Of a stretch of DNA of 42,810 nucleotides, positions 8,996-16,826 are shown in pieces. The notes beneath the pieces were generated by a model that was given only the letters and a program-made list of their open reading frames with translations, had not been told where the DNA came from and ran no database searches. The stretch is taken from positions 1 to 42,810 of the forward strand of contig BBRT01000165.1 in assembly GCA_001417715.1 (NCBI GenBank), in the 5' to 3' direction. The first letter of the stretch is position 1. Each line of letters starts with the position of its first letter. A program made the position numbers and the translations under genes. This DNA comes from Candidatus Symbiothrix dinenymphae. Lineage in GTDB: Bacteria; Bacteroidota; Bacteroidia; Bacteroidales; Azobacteroidaceae.

Positions 8996-9273
8996 GGCTA
9001 AATCTTTTTTTCAGGTGCTATTATTTCGCAAACGGTGTTTTATCCCGTAGGGATTATAGCTCGGTAGAAATGGAATGCCTCCCCCATTCCTGCATCCCGT
9101 AGGGATGCAACATCATCCGCAATCGGTTGCATCCCTACGGGATGCAGGGTGGAGGTGAGGATTGGCTTTTCTACCGAGCTATAATCCCTACGGGATAAAA
9201 GGCTATGTATATTTGTCCCTACGGGATAAAACACCGTTTGCGAAATAATAGCACCTGAAAAAAAGATTTAGCC
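8996..9273. repeat. 278-bp nested inverted-repeat element (MITE-like)
   Basis: The 58-bp outer arms 8996-9053 and 9216-9273 are perfect inverted repeats. Inside are a 17-bp pair (9054-9070 with 9168-9184, TTATAGCTCGGTAGAAA) and a 21-bp pair (9091-9111 with 9126-9146, TGCATCCCGTAGGGATGC and following). The unit TATCCCGTAGGGA is repeated throughout. The right half has an extra 31-bp segment (about 9185-9215). The outer end GGCTAAATC...CAGGTGCTATT occurs again at 13794-13820. There is no coding potential beyond chance frames. Confidence 0.9.
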
Positions 9274-9282
9274 CCGTTCCCG

Positions 9283-9314
9283 TTTGCGTATATCAGAAAT
9301 AGTGTTTATCTTTG
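9283..9314 (+). promoter_or_regulatory. Promoter of the YoeB-type toxin-antitoxin pair
   Basis: TTTG at 9283-9286, a 20-bp spacer, then TATCTTTG at 9307-9314, matching the Bacteroidota consensus. It is 31 bp before the antitoxin ATG and just outside the palindromic element. Confidence 0.75.
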
Positions 9315-9345
9315 CCGTCGATTGCAAATTAAAATTTACAGAGAT

Positions 9346-9606
9346 ATGGAAACAATGACAGGTGTACAGTATGAAAAGGGCACGCGGGGGCATGCAAGGT
9401 ATGCGCGTATTGACCTTGATAAGTACAGCGTAACGATGGACGAGTTACAAGCGTTCTTAAACGGGATGATGTTGAACAAAAGCAAGCGGCGTGCCATTAA
9501 TAGGGTGGAAGATAAATCGCCCTACAATCCCGAATATGTAAAGATGATTAACGAGCAGGAAAAACAGCCGGGCGTAAAGATAAAAATTGAAGACTTATGG
9601 AAATAG
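9346..9606 (+). CDS. Probable antitoxin of a YoeB-type module
   Basis: The protein has 86 residues starting METMTGVQY. The ATG at 9346 is preferred over an upstream TTG at 9322. It is small, with an acidic C-terminal half ending KIKIEDLWK, and overlaps the next gene by 10 bp (the two start/stop codons are nested), as toxin-antitoxin pairs do. The family is recognised only by context and by similarity to small proteins that precede YoeB-like toxins in Bacteroidota. It would bind and neutralise the toxin and probably repress the promoter just upstream. Confidence 0.6.
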   Translation: METMTGVQYEKGTRGHARYARIDLDKYSVTMDELQAFLNGMMLNKSKRRAINRVEDKSPYNPEYVKMINEQEKQPGVKIKIEDLWK

Positions 9607-9890
9607 TTTTCAAGCCTAAAGCGCAAAGCGATAGGGAAATCATCAAGAAAAGCGGCTCACCGGCGACAAAGAAGCGGCTTGAACGCATCTTGACAGATAT
9701 TTTGGAGCACCCTTATACCGGTTTTGCCGGACCCGAAGAGTTGAAATATGACCTTTCCGGTAAGCCTCTCGGCAAATGCGACACATTGACGATGTTTGTA
9801 TTTGTCGAAGCCACAATGCGCCCTGTCATATCCACGATTTCCACCTTTTCTATCGGTTGCTCCGAGCTGATTTTGCGCAATGTGGGTTAA
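9597..9890 (+). CDS. YoeB/Txe-like toxin with an abnormal C-terminus
   Basis: There are 97 residues. The first 55 match the Txe/YoeB group of ribosome-dependent mRNA endonucleases (MEIVFKPKAQSDREIIKKSG, then KKRLERIL, PYTGFAGPEELKYDLSGK). In that family DLSGK is followed by W-S-R-x-I-N...H-R-(I/L)-V-Y...H-Y, which holds the catalytic residues. Here the frame goes on PLGKCDTLTMFVFVE and none of these appear. A one-base shift brings a Ser-Arg-Gln just after the break (TCT CGG CAA at about 9762), suggesting one or more frameshifts. The toxin is probably inactive. A divergent C-terminus is the alternative reading. Confidence 0.6.
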   Translation: MEIVFKPKAQSDREIIKKSGSPATKKRLERILTDILEHPYTGFAGPEELKYDLSGKPLGKCDTLTMFVFVEATMRPVISTISTFSIGCSELILRNVG

Positions 9891-9914
9891 TTTTTTGTTG
9901 CATATTACCTAAAA

Positions 9915-11534
9915 TTAGTGATTTGTAATTGTTACTTTCGGTTTTGCCCAATATTCATCGCTGCGATAATATCGGAGTAAAAAATCTGCATTACGCAGCA
10001 TGGTTGGCATATCTACCACAAACCGGGTGGGTGTGTTTTCAAATTCAACCAATTGGTTTTCCATCAGATAATCAATAAATTCCTTTGAAAAATCTGTTTT
10101 GGTCATCAACTGGTTAAACGGACATTTTTCGGTCGGGTTGTAAAACGGATTATCGCTATCACGAATGGTCTCGGGTATATTAAAATAGATTTCCAGTCCA
10201 CGTTTAGGATTAAAAAACATGGCTATTGATTTTGTTTCTTTGCCAAAAACAGGCTTAAGTTTAGCTTTCAGATCGGCGAGGTGTTTTTGCAAGTCCTCTT
10301 CCGGTACCTTTGGCTGAACAATTCTGCACTGAATTTCATTTACTCGGTAATGAAAATCGCGATATTCCTCGTCACTACCCGCAAAAGAGAGTAATTTACC
10401 ACCGGTAGCCTGTTTAAAAGCCTGCTCCATTGTCTTCAACAATTCATATTTAGGCTCAATGGCATCAAATGAATGCGCTCCAATATCTATCAAGCCCACT
10501 TTTTCGGAGTTGTCCACAGTGATTGCCACCCCCATCTGGTACCATAAATCACCCATTTTCACGATACCCATCAGTTGAGCAAATTTATCCGGCACCAACG
10601 TTTCCGGTTTAAACGTCCTTTCTTCCCGCGCAAGCGCAACAATGGTTTTTGAATGAACATGTTGAAAAATATCCCCTTTTTCTTGTTGCTCTTTGAACAG
10701 AAATACGCCATACTTGCGCTCTGATATGGTGCGAATGGTTTCATACAATGGGTGTGACTCCCCAATAATATCTGCCAATATCTCATTGTATCGCAACGCC
10801 AGGAGAGGCGCACGCCGGTTAAAAATATATTCCACACGTGTATCATACATATACCGTTCAAACTGCTCTACAGACAAATCTTTCGCTTTACTATAAGCAA
10901 TGGCGCGTTCTCCAATAATTTGGTCGAAAATCATATAATTCAAAAAGGAGGAGGATGCTAAATACTCTATTCGTTTCCGAATGTCAAATATCGTTGCAGT
11001 GTCGTCCAATTGCAAAAACAGTTGCAAACGTTCGTTTTGAGGTGCATACTCAAACTCTTCATTCAATAAAGCGTAAATATCATTGATTGCATCCACCTCT
11101 TTTTCATCAGCGCAAAGTAGCGGGTCAATTATCTCATCGCGGTTAAGCATCGACAAATGATGCCATACGAGGAAATACAGGTCGTATAAATTAATCTCGT
11201 CTGCATAATAACTATCATCCAACTTGTAAAACGGTAAATAACTGCCGTACAGTTTTTTGTGGCGTTCGGTAAAGGCTGCAAACACCTTTGTTTCGCTGAT
11301 AACATCCTGAAAATAAGCAACTAAGCTGCACGATAAACGGATTATATCGCGCTTAGCATCAATACTGTCCGCATAATCCGCGAAGTGCAGGTTGCGCAGG
11401 ATGGCATGCACTTTACCGCATAATTTCAAATAATAGAAATCAACGTCAGCGGGCGTATCATAAGGCTGGTAGCTCAACCAGTCGGGCATGAAGGCTTTGT
11501 CGCCTAATGTGAACAGTTTTCTGATAATTGACAT
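9915..11534 (-). CDS. DUF3843-family protein of unknown function
   Basis: The protein has 539 residues from the ATG at 11534 (MSIIRKLFTLGDKAFMPDW). The frame is open further upstream but that part is AT-rich, unlike protein and beyond the promoter. Recognisable stretches are PYDTPADVDFYYLKLC near the N-terminus and YFQDVISETKVFAAF, LPFYKLDDSYYADEINLYDL and EYAPQNERLQLFLQLDD in the first half, which I associate with DUF3843 proteins of Bacteroidales. It is longer than the roughly 400 residues I recall for that family. There is no signal peptide and no membrane segment, so it is probably cytoplasmic. It is transcribed alone, with a -7 box (TACCTTTG, minus strand) near 11550-11557. Confidence 0.65.
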   Translation of the reverse strand: MSIIRKLFTLGDKAFMPDWLSYQPYDTPADVDFYYLKLCGKVHAILRNLHFADYADSIDAKRDIIRLSCSLVAYFQDVISETKVFAAFTERHKKLYGSYLPFYKLDDSYYADEINLYDLYFLVWHHLSMLNRDEIIDPLLCADEKEVDAINDIYALLNEEFEYAPQNERLQLFLQLDDTATIFDIRKRIEYLASSSFLNYMIFDQIIGERAIAYSKAKDLSVEQFERYMYDTRVEYIFNRRAPLLALRYNEILADIIGESHPLYETIRTISERKYGVFLFKEQQEKGDIFQHVHSKTIVALAREERTFKPETLVPDKFAQLMGIVKMGDLWYQMGVAITVDNSEKVGLIDIGAHSFDAIEPKYELLKTMEQAFKQATGGKLLSFAGSDEEYRDFHYRVNEIQCRIVQPKVPEEDLQKHLADLKAKLKPVFGKETKSIAMFFNPKRGLEIYFNIPETIRDSDNPFYNPTEKCPFNQLMTKTDFSKEFIDYLMENQLVEFENTPTRFVVDMPTMLRNADFLLRYYRSDEYWAKPKVTITNH

Positions 11535-11718
11535 ATTGTTTTTATTTGACGGCAAAGGTAGCAATATTTTTCCAAGCTCAACAAAAAAGCAACATTTTTT
11601 GATTAAAAAATAATTTCGAGTGCTATGAAAAATAAATCTACTGATATTTGTATGGAAAAATATTATGATTATCCGCAATCATACCACTAAATAGCGTTTC
11701 CTGCAAGCAATTTCCGGT

Positions 11719-11769
11719 TTTTGTCCCGCAGGGACAGCACTTTATTAACCGTAGACTTTAGTCTACGGG
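11719..11769. repeat. 51-bp repeat with two palindromes, copy 1
   Basis: Contains GTCCCGCAGGGAC and CCGTAGACTTTAGTCTACGG. It matches 13871-13921 at 50 of 51 bases in the same orientation. The two copies flank speA. Confidence 0.93.
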
Positions 11770-11820
11770 GTTTTAGGAATGGGTCGCTCGGTAGAAAACG
11801 CAATGACAGCCTTTTTGAGA

Positions 11821-13713
11821 CTACTCCAAATAAGTATAGCCATACAGCCCTGAGCGGTAGTTTGACAGAAATTCGCGTCCCTCTTCGACGGTGATTTTGC
11901 CCGCTTTCATCGATTCCGTGACCCATGCTTCAACGGTGCGCACGAGTTTTTTCGGGCTGTATTCCACGTACTCCAAAACATCCGCAATCGTCTCTCCGTC
12001 AATGATTTGCTCTATCTGGTAGGTGTCTTTATTGACGGAGATATGCACCGCGTTGGTGTCGCCAAACAGGTTGTGGAGGTCGCCGAGAATTTCCTGATAG
12101 GCACCCACCAAAAATACACCCATATAATATGGCTCCTTTTTGTTCAGCGAATGCACGGGCAGGTGGTAGGCGTGGTTTTGCATATTGATGAAATTGTCGA
12201 TTTTGCCGTCCGAATCGCACGTGATGTCCTGTATGGTGGCTGTGCGGTTGGGTTTTTCGTCCAAACGTGCCAAGGGGACTATTGGGAATACTTGGTCAAT
12301 TGCCCACGAGTCGGGCAGCGATTGGAACAGCGAGAAGTTGCAGAAATACTTGTCAGGCAGCATCTTAGAGATTTTGCGAAGTTCTTCCGGTGCGTGCTTC
12401 ATTGTGGAAGCCATCTGATACACTTCGCGGGCAATCGACCAGTAGAGTTTTTCCACCTGGGCGCGTGTCACGAGGTCGATAAGCCCCAGACTGAACCTGT
12501 CTAACGATTCTTCGCGGATTTGCTGGGCATCGTGCCACGTCTCAATCAGGCGCGGACCGTTCATATCGTCCCACAGTTTGTAGAGTTCTTTCACCAACTC
12601 GTCGGCATTTTCGGGCAATTCCTCATTTTCCTCCCATTCGGGCAAAGTCGTGGTTTCAAGCACCTGAAACACCAATACGGAGTGATGCGCCGTGAGCGAC
12701 CGCCCCGATTCGGTGATGATGTTGGGCTGTGCAATATTGTTTTTGACGCAGGCATCCACGAGCGTCGAAATCGAGTCGTTGACATACTCCTGAATGGAAT
12801 AGTTCATACTGCTTTCGCTGCCGGACGACCGCGTGCCATCGTAATCGACACCCAAACCGCCGCCAATATCCACAAATTTGACGTCGAAACCCATCGTGTG
12901 GAGTTGCACATAGAACTGAGAGGCTTCGCGCAACGCATTTTTGATGCGTCGAATTTTCGTTACCTGACTGCCGATGTGAAAATGAATCAGTTTGAGGCTA
13001 TCCTCCAACTTGTTTTTCTTCAAAATATCGAGGGCTTCGAGCAGTTCGCTCGACGACAAGCCAAACTTGCTGACATCGCCGCCCGATTCTTCCCATTTGC
13101 CGCTGCCACTGCTCGCCAACTTGATGCGAATGCCGATATTGGGCACGATGCGCATCTTTTTCGACAGTTCGGCAATGAGTTTCAACTCGTTGAGCTTCTC
13201 GACCACAATAAAAATGCGTTTGCCCATCTTTTGTGCCAGCAGAGCCAGCTGAATATAGTCCTCGTCCTTGTAGCCATTGCAAATAATCAGCGAATCGGGA
13301 CTGGTGTTGATAGCCAACACCGCGTGCAATTCGGGCTTGGAACCGGCTTCCAGACCGATATTGAACTTTTTGCCGTGGCTCACGATTTCTTCCACCACCT
13401 GCCGCATCTGATTGACTTTTATCGGATAGATGATAAAATTTTGCGCATCATAATTGTATTCCTGCGCCGCAATTTTGAAGCAGTTGGATATTTTCTCAAT
13501 CCGATTATCCAAAATATCGGAAAAGCGCAACAGCACCGGAGCCGCCACATCGCGCAACGTCAGCTCGTCCATCAACTCCTTCAAATCCACCTCCGCCCCG
13601 TTTTTCTTCGGGCTCACCGTGATATGTCCCTTCTCGTTGATGGAAAAATAATCCAACCCCCAGCCGTAAATGTTATACAACTCAGCCGAATCCTCAACAC
13701 GCCATTTTCTCAT
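11821..13713 (-). CDS. speA: Biosynthetic arginine decarboxylase
   Basis: The protein has 630 residues, the normal length. It converts arginine to agmatine, the first step of the agmatine route to putrescine, in the cytoplasm with pyridoxal phosphate. The PLP-binding lysine is Lys99 in FIIYPIKVNQ. Further family marks are ICNGYKDEDYIQ, HFHIGSQ, FVDIGGGLGVDYDG and ITESGRSLTAHH. It is transcribed alone from a -7 box TACTTTTG at 13744-13751, 30 bp before the ATG. No other polyamine genes are in the window. It is flanked on both sides by copies of a 51-bp repeat. Confidence 0.96.
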   Translation of the reverse strand: MRKWRVEDSAELYNIYGWGLDYFSINEKGHITVSPKKNGAEVDLKELMDELTLRDVAAPVLLRFSDILDNRIEKISNCFKIAAQEYNYDAQNFIIYPIKVNQMRQVVEEIVSHGKKFNIGLEAGSKPELHAVLAINTSPDSLIICNGYKDEDYIQLALLAQKMGKRIFIVVEKLNELKLIAELSKKMRIVPNIGIRIKLASSGSGKWEESGGDVSKFGLSSSELLEALDILKKNKLEDSLKLIHFHIGSQVTKIRRIKNALREASQFYVQLHTMGFDVKFVDIGGGLGVDYDGTRSSGSESSMNYSIQEYVNDSISTLVDACVKNNIAQPNIITESGRSLTAHHSVLVFQVLETTTLPEWEENEELPENADELVKELYKLWDDMNGPRLIETWHDAQQIREESLDRFSLGLIDLVTRAQVEKLYWSIAREVYQMASTMKHAPEELRKISKMLPDKYFCNFSLFQSLPDSWAIDQVFPIVPLARLDEKPNRTATIQDITCDSDGKIDNFINMQNHAYHLPVHSLNKKEPYYMGVFLVGAYQEILGDLHNLFGDTNAVHISVNKDTYQIEQIIDGETIADVLEYVEYSPKKLVRTVEAWVTESMKAGKITVEEGREFLSNYRSGLYGYTYLE

Positions 13714-13743
13714 TTCGTTTCAATTTTACATTCAAAATTGGTG

Positions 13744-13751
13744 CAAAAGTA
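13744..13751 (-). promoter_or_regulatory. -7 box of speA
   Basis: The minus strand reads TACTTTTG, ending 30 bp before the speA start. Confidence 0.6.
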
Positions 13752-13793
13752 CAAAATAGTTATGAGTTATGAGGGCAAATGTGCTTATTTTTT

Positions 13794-13820
13794 GGCTAAA
13801 TCTTTTTTTTCAGGTGCTAT
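13794..13820 (+). repeat. Lone end module of the 278-bp element
   Basis: GGCTAAATC, a T-run, then CAGGTGCTAT matches the two outer ends of the element at 8996-9273 except for one extra T. No partner arm is found nearby; the region to the right is interrupted by the IS at 13968. Confidence 0.8.
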
Positions 13821-13870
13821 TTTTACTTGCCCAGAGCGCAGTCCCATTATGGACAGAACTGTGCGGCTCG

Positions 13871-13921
13871 TTTTGTCCCGCAGGGACAGCACTTTATTAA
13901 CCGTAGACTTCAGTCTACGGG
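13871..13921. repeat. 51-bp repeat with two palindromes, copy 2
   Basis: One mismatch from 11719-11769, same orientation. A related palindrome GTCCCGCATGGGAC follows at about 13949-13962. Confidence 0.93.
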
Positions 13922-14034
13922 AGTGACGGAGCCACCGCCTCCCCCAAGTCCCGCATGGGACGACACATCCTGACTTCGTCATAACATAAATTAACATTTC
14001 CATAAAACACTGATAATCAGCTAAAAAGCGATTT

Positions 14035-14057
14035 TGCGACACCCATTTTGGGTGTCG
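14035..14057. other. Hairpin just upstream of the transposase promoter
   Basis: A 10-bp perfect stem, GCGACACCCA, three T, TGGGTGTCGC. It sits between the IS end and the -7 box TACCTTTG at 14074-14081. In several IS families such a hairpin shields the transposase start from transcripts entering from outside; that role is inferred here. Confidence 0.7.
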
Positions 14058-14089
14058 CGCCCCCAAATTTCATTACCTTTGTTCTGGAA

Positions 14090-15631
14090 ATGTACGTGCG
14101 CAGGAAGCCTAACCGGTCGGGCAGCACAAGCGTGGTGGTGGTTGCTAAGTCACGCGGGAAGTTGCGTTACCTTGCCACCATCGGCACAAGTTCGGATGAG
14201 GGCGAGATAGTGAGTTTATGTCACCAAGGCAAGGATTGGATTAAGGGCAGAGAAGGACAAGGTGATTTGTTTGTTGCGCAAAAAAAAGCGGATTCAGAGA
14301 AACAACAGATAGAATCTCTATTGTCCAATGTCAAGAATATACTGCCCAACGGCATTCAACTGCTTTTGGAAAAAGTATATCGGTCGGTTGGTTTTGATGC
14401 GATAGAAGATACCATACTTCGCCAGTTGGTCATAGCCCGTTTGAGTCAACCCATGAGCAAGTCGGGAACCGTTGAGTATTTGAAGTCACATTTTGATGAA
14501 GATATTGATTTGTCTAAAATATACAGATATTTGGACAAGTTATATAACACACAGCAAGCAAAGATACAGCAAATTAGTGTGGAACATACCCGTCGCATTT
14601 TAGGCGGCGTGATAGGCATTGTTTTTTACGATGTTACCACGCTCTACTTTGAGACCGACTATGGGGATGACCTTCGTGCAACAGGCTATTCCAAAGACGG
14701 CAAACACAATCAGCCACAAATAGTACTGGGGTTGTTGGTAAGCCGCGATGGTTATCCGTTGAATTATTCCATTTTTAATGGCTCACAGTATGAGGGTCGC
14801 ACCATGATACCGATAATTGATGATTTTGTTGTCAGGTTCAATTTGAAAGAGTTTGTCGTGGTAGCAGATTCGGGTTTGATGAACGCAAAAAATATCTCCC
14901 TGTTGGAATCAGCCGGTTACAAATATATAATAGGAGCAAGGATAAAAAATGAGAGCGAAGAAATCAAGCGATGGATATTATCCCGACAAAAGCAGGATGG
15001 AGAGTTTTATGAAATGAACAAAACGAAAACATGCCGTCTGATTATTAACTATTCGGATAAACGAGCGAAGAAGGATGCCTACAATAGGGACAAGGGCGTA
15101 AAACGTCTGAAACGGGACTATGGTAGCGGGAAAATATCAAAGGAGAACATAAACAAGCGAGGGTACAACAAGTTTCTTGAAATCAAGGACGATGTCAGTG
15201 TCAGTATAAACGAAAGCAAAATTACTGATGACGCACAATGGGACGGATTAAAGGGTTACATCACCAACACAGCTTTGGAGGCAAAGACTGTTTGCGAGCA
15301 ATACAAAGGCTTATGGGTAGTGGAAAGGGCTTATCGAGTGACCAAAGGGACGATAGAACTTCGCCCCATGTTTCACTTTACCCCGCGCCGCATAGAGGCA
15401 CACGTTTGTATCTGCTTCGTTGCGTATAAAATTTATAAAGAACTCGAACGTCTGCTGAAAGCGAATCAAGTGAATATGAGCGTGGACAAGGTGCTCGATG
15501 TAGCAAAGACGATAGCAACAATAAGCATACAAGTACCTTTGACCGGAGAAACCATTACGAAAACCATGTTCCTGACTCGCCTACATAAACTCATTGAGCC
15601 TCTGTTCAGAGACGACTTCTATGAAAAATGA
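14090..15631 (+). CDS. IS1634-family transposase
   Basis: The protein has 513 residues from the ATG at 14090 (MYVRRKPNRSGSTSVVVV), the usual start for this group and only 8 bp from the -7 box at 14074-14081. The frame is open upstream, but a start at 14048 would fall inside the hairpin before the promoter. The RNase H-like DDE core is visible: Asp181 in VFYDVTTLYF, Asp260 in VVADSGLM and Glu412 in VVERAYRVTKG, followed by the FTPRRIEAHVCICFVAY segment typical of IS4/IS1634 enzymes. The gene looks intact and may be active. It would cut and rejoin the IS ends. Confidence 0.92.
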   Translation: MYVRRKPNRSGSTSVVVVAKSRGKLRYLATIGTSSDEGEIVSLCHQGKDWIKGREGQGDLFVAQKKADSEKQQIESLLSNVKNILPNGIQLLLEKVYRSVGFDAIEDTILRQLVIARLSQPMSKSGTVEYLKSHFDEDIDLSKIYRYLDKLYNTQQAKIQQISVEHTRRILGGVIGIVFYDVTTLYFETDYGDDLRATGYSKDGKHNQPQIVLGLLVSRDGYPLNYSIFNGSQYEGRTMIPIIDDFVVRFNLKEFVVVADSGLMNAKNISLLESAGYKYIIGARIKNESEEIKRWILSRQKQDGEFYEMNKTKTCRLIINYSDKRAKKDAYNRDKGVKRLKRDYGSGKISKENINKRGYNKFLEIKDDVSVSINESKITDDAQWDGLKGYITNTALEAKTVCEQYKGLWVVERAYRVTKGTIELRPMFHFTPRRIEAHVCICFVAYKIYKELERLLKANQVNMSVDKVLDVAKTIATISIQVPLTGETITKTMFLTRLHKLIEPLFRDDFYEK

Positions 15632-15776
15632 TAGCCTCTGCCGACATTCCATCTCCTCCTCCGGAAAAATATTACCCCCGCGAGAATCGAATGGCTCTAA
15701 AAAAAACTTCGCGCTTCAAATATCCGATTCTCATGGGGTTAAATCAATTTTGGGTGTCGCAATGACGAAGTCAGGA

Positions 15777-16290
15777 CAATCCCTGTGGCATCAATGGCTA
15801 CCATGTAATACTTGTTTAGTAAGCGGCTGTTACGCAGGCACTTCTGATTGAATAAATCGCTCATCAGTTCCATTTTAACCTTTTCTAACTGTTCGGGCGG
15901 GAGTTTGCGAAGCACCTTTGCTATCGTGTCCTGATGCGGCAGGCGAAACCCCAAAGTCCGTTCGCAATGGGCTACAAACGACTCTTCGCGCCGTTTGTTG
16001 TTCAAATTGTTGCGGGAGCCAAACTTGAGTAAAAATAGGAAGATGCCCCCCATGGCCACATCTTCCATCTCGTAATTTTTTCGCTTGCGAGTGTCCTTCA
16101 ACTTGGACAGCAAGTCGGGTAAGTCCCCAAAACGATGTTTGAGGACGTGCTGGTAGCGGGACAGAAGTACCTGTCCGCGCTCCCCTGCTGATGTTTTTTT
16201 TCTCTGTTCTTTCTTAGGGTGGCACAAATAGTCAAAAAATATTTGTGATAAATATAAAAATAAATTGCATTTTAATAAAAATAATTTCAC
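15777..16290 (-). pseudogene. 5' part of a second, unrelated transposase
   Basis: The minus-strand frame reads ...LLSRYQHVLKHRFGDLPDLL, KDTRKRKNYEMEDVAMGGIF, LPHQDTIAKVL and ends YYMVAIDATGIV at the IS end; a few further residues and the stop come from the IS. The DATG is the first Asp of a DDE core seen in Bacteroidota transposases of the type beginning with DPRKRKNYEMED. All of the catalytic domain after it is gone and is not found on the other side of the IS. The N-terminus is also uncertain: the frame opens with an AT-rich stretch from a GTG at 16290. Confidence 0.8.
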
Positions 16291-16296
16291 TTTTTT

Positions 16297-16327
16297 TTTG
16301 CAATTAAGAAAATTATTTGTACCTTTG
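16297..16327 (+). promoter_or_regulatory. Near-perfect promoter with no gene behind it
   Basis: TTTG at 16297-16300, a 19-bp spacer and TACCTTTG at 16320-16327, an exact match to the Bacteroidota consensus. Transcription would start near 16333, and a terminator follows about 60 nt later (16343-16392). Confidence 0.75.
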
Positions 16328-16342
16328 CAGCGTTAAAACGAC

Positions 16343-16392
16343 AGCCGCAAAGGTCGTCCAAACAACACCCTTGCGGCTTTTAATTTTTTTTA
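16343..16392 (+). terminator. Intrinsic terminator
   Basis: The stem is AGCCGCAA (16343-16350) with TTGCGGCT (16371-16378), extended past one mismatch by GG/CC, followed by a T-rich run (16378-16392). Together with the promoter it defines a candidate transcript of about 60 nt. A separate hairpin AGGGGC-GAAA-GCCCCT with a GNRA-type loop lies downstream at 16434-16449. Confidence 0.7.
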
Positions 16393-16468
16393 ACATGAAA
16401 GAACACTGCAGTTAAAAGCTCAGCCTCCACTAAAGGGGCGAAAGCCCCTGCCTTGCGCTTACACGGTG

Positions 16469-16476
16469 CAAAGATA
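16469..16476 (-). promoter_or_regulatory. -7 box facing the transposase remnant
   Basis: The minus strand reads TATCTTTG, with CTTG about 20 bp upstream. It points towards the truncated transposase about 180 bp away and may be its old promoter. Confidence 0.45.
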
Positions 16477-16567
16477 GCCGGAAATTTTTATTTTTGCAAG
16501 TTTTCTATACCATTCATTTTCAATGAATTATTTTTTGAGGCTGAATTGCTGATCATCTCCTGTTCTG

Positions 16568-16642
16568 TGGGCGCTGAGGGACTCGAACCCCCGACCCTCT
16601 GGGTGTAAACCAGATGCTCTGAACCAACTGAGCTAAGCGCCC
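16568..16642 (-). tRNA. tRNA-Val (anticodon UAC)
   Basis: On the minus strand the acceptor arms GGGCGCT and AGCGCCC pair fully. The D arm is GCTC...GAGC, the anticodon arm TCTGG-TTTACAC-CCAGA has anticodon TAC, and the T arm is GGGGG-TTCGAGT-CCCTC. The discriminator base is A; CCA is not encoded. It has its own promoter at 16671-16701. Confidence 0.96.
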
Positions 16643-16670
16643 GATGACCTTTTTTTTTCGTAAGGCGGCG

Positions 16671-16701
16671 CAAAGGTAGAACTTTTTTTTGACACAGCAA
16701 A
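16671..16701 (-). promoter_or_regulatory. Promoter of tRNA-Val
   Basis: On the minus strand TTTG (16698-16701), a 19-bp spacer and TACCTTTG (16671-16678), an exact consensus match, about 28 bp before the tRNA. Confidence 0.8.
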
Positions 16702-16726
16702 ATTTTTTTGAATTTTTTTTTTAATC

Positions 16727-16826
16727 TGTCATTGCGGGCTTGACCCGCAATCCCCTGAAGAGGAGTCGAATGTAGGGCAACAGCGCAATGTAGGACAGGG
16801 GATTGCGGGTCAAGCCCGCAATGACA
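16727..16826. repeat. Two facing copies of the palindromic repeat
   Basis: Copies at 16727-16755 and 16798-16826 point towards each other around a 42-bp middle containing CGAATGTAGGGCAACAGCGC. A close variant of that middle adjoins the copy at 31656-31684, and its start (the CATTCGGCTCC end) also adjoins the copy at 33150-33178. The repeat is therefore a composite with an extended arm. Confidence 0.92.

Larger units (their letters stand above)
13968..15776 (+). mobile_element. Complete IS1634-type insertion sequence
   Basis: The element is about 1.8 kb. The ends are 15-bp perfect inverted repeats: TCCTGACTTCGTCAT at 13968 and its complement ending at 15776. A second, partial copy forms the first 127 bases of the window. 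It encodes one transposase. The decamer GCGACACCCA occurs as a hairpin at 14035-14057 and again just inside the right end (15751-15760 on the complement), so it may be a subterminal transposase site. The bases outside the two ends (...GACACA and CAATCC...) show no clear target duplication, and the left flank does not continue the gene interrupted on the right. Confidence 0.92.

Noticed and set aside
8996..9273. Possible CRISPR array because of repeated TCCCGTAGGGA units
   Set aside because: Units are palindromic, unevenly spaced and arranged as nested inverted repeats with no regular spacers; no cas genes are present.
11535..11678. Upstream extension of the DUF3843 gene
   Set aside because: The extra 48 residues are translated AT-rich promoter sequence lying across the TACCTTTG box.
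12520..13926. Long plus-strand frame (468 codons) opposite speA
   Set aside because: It is antisense to a well-conserved enzyme, has no start signals, and its protein has no recognisable features; it reflects codon bias of speA.
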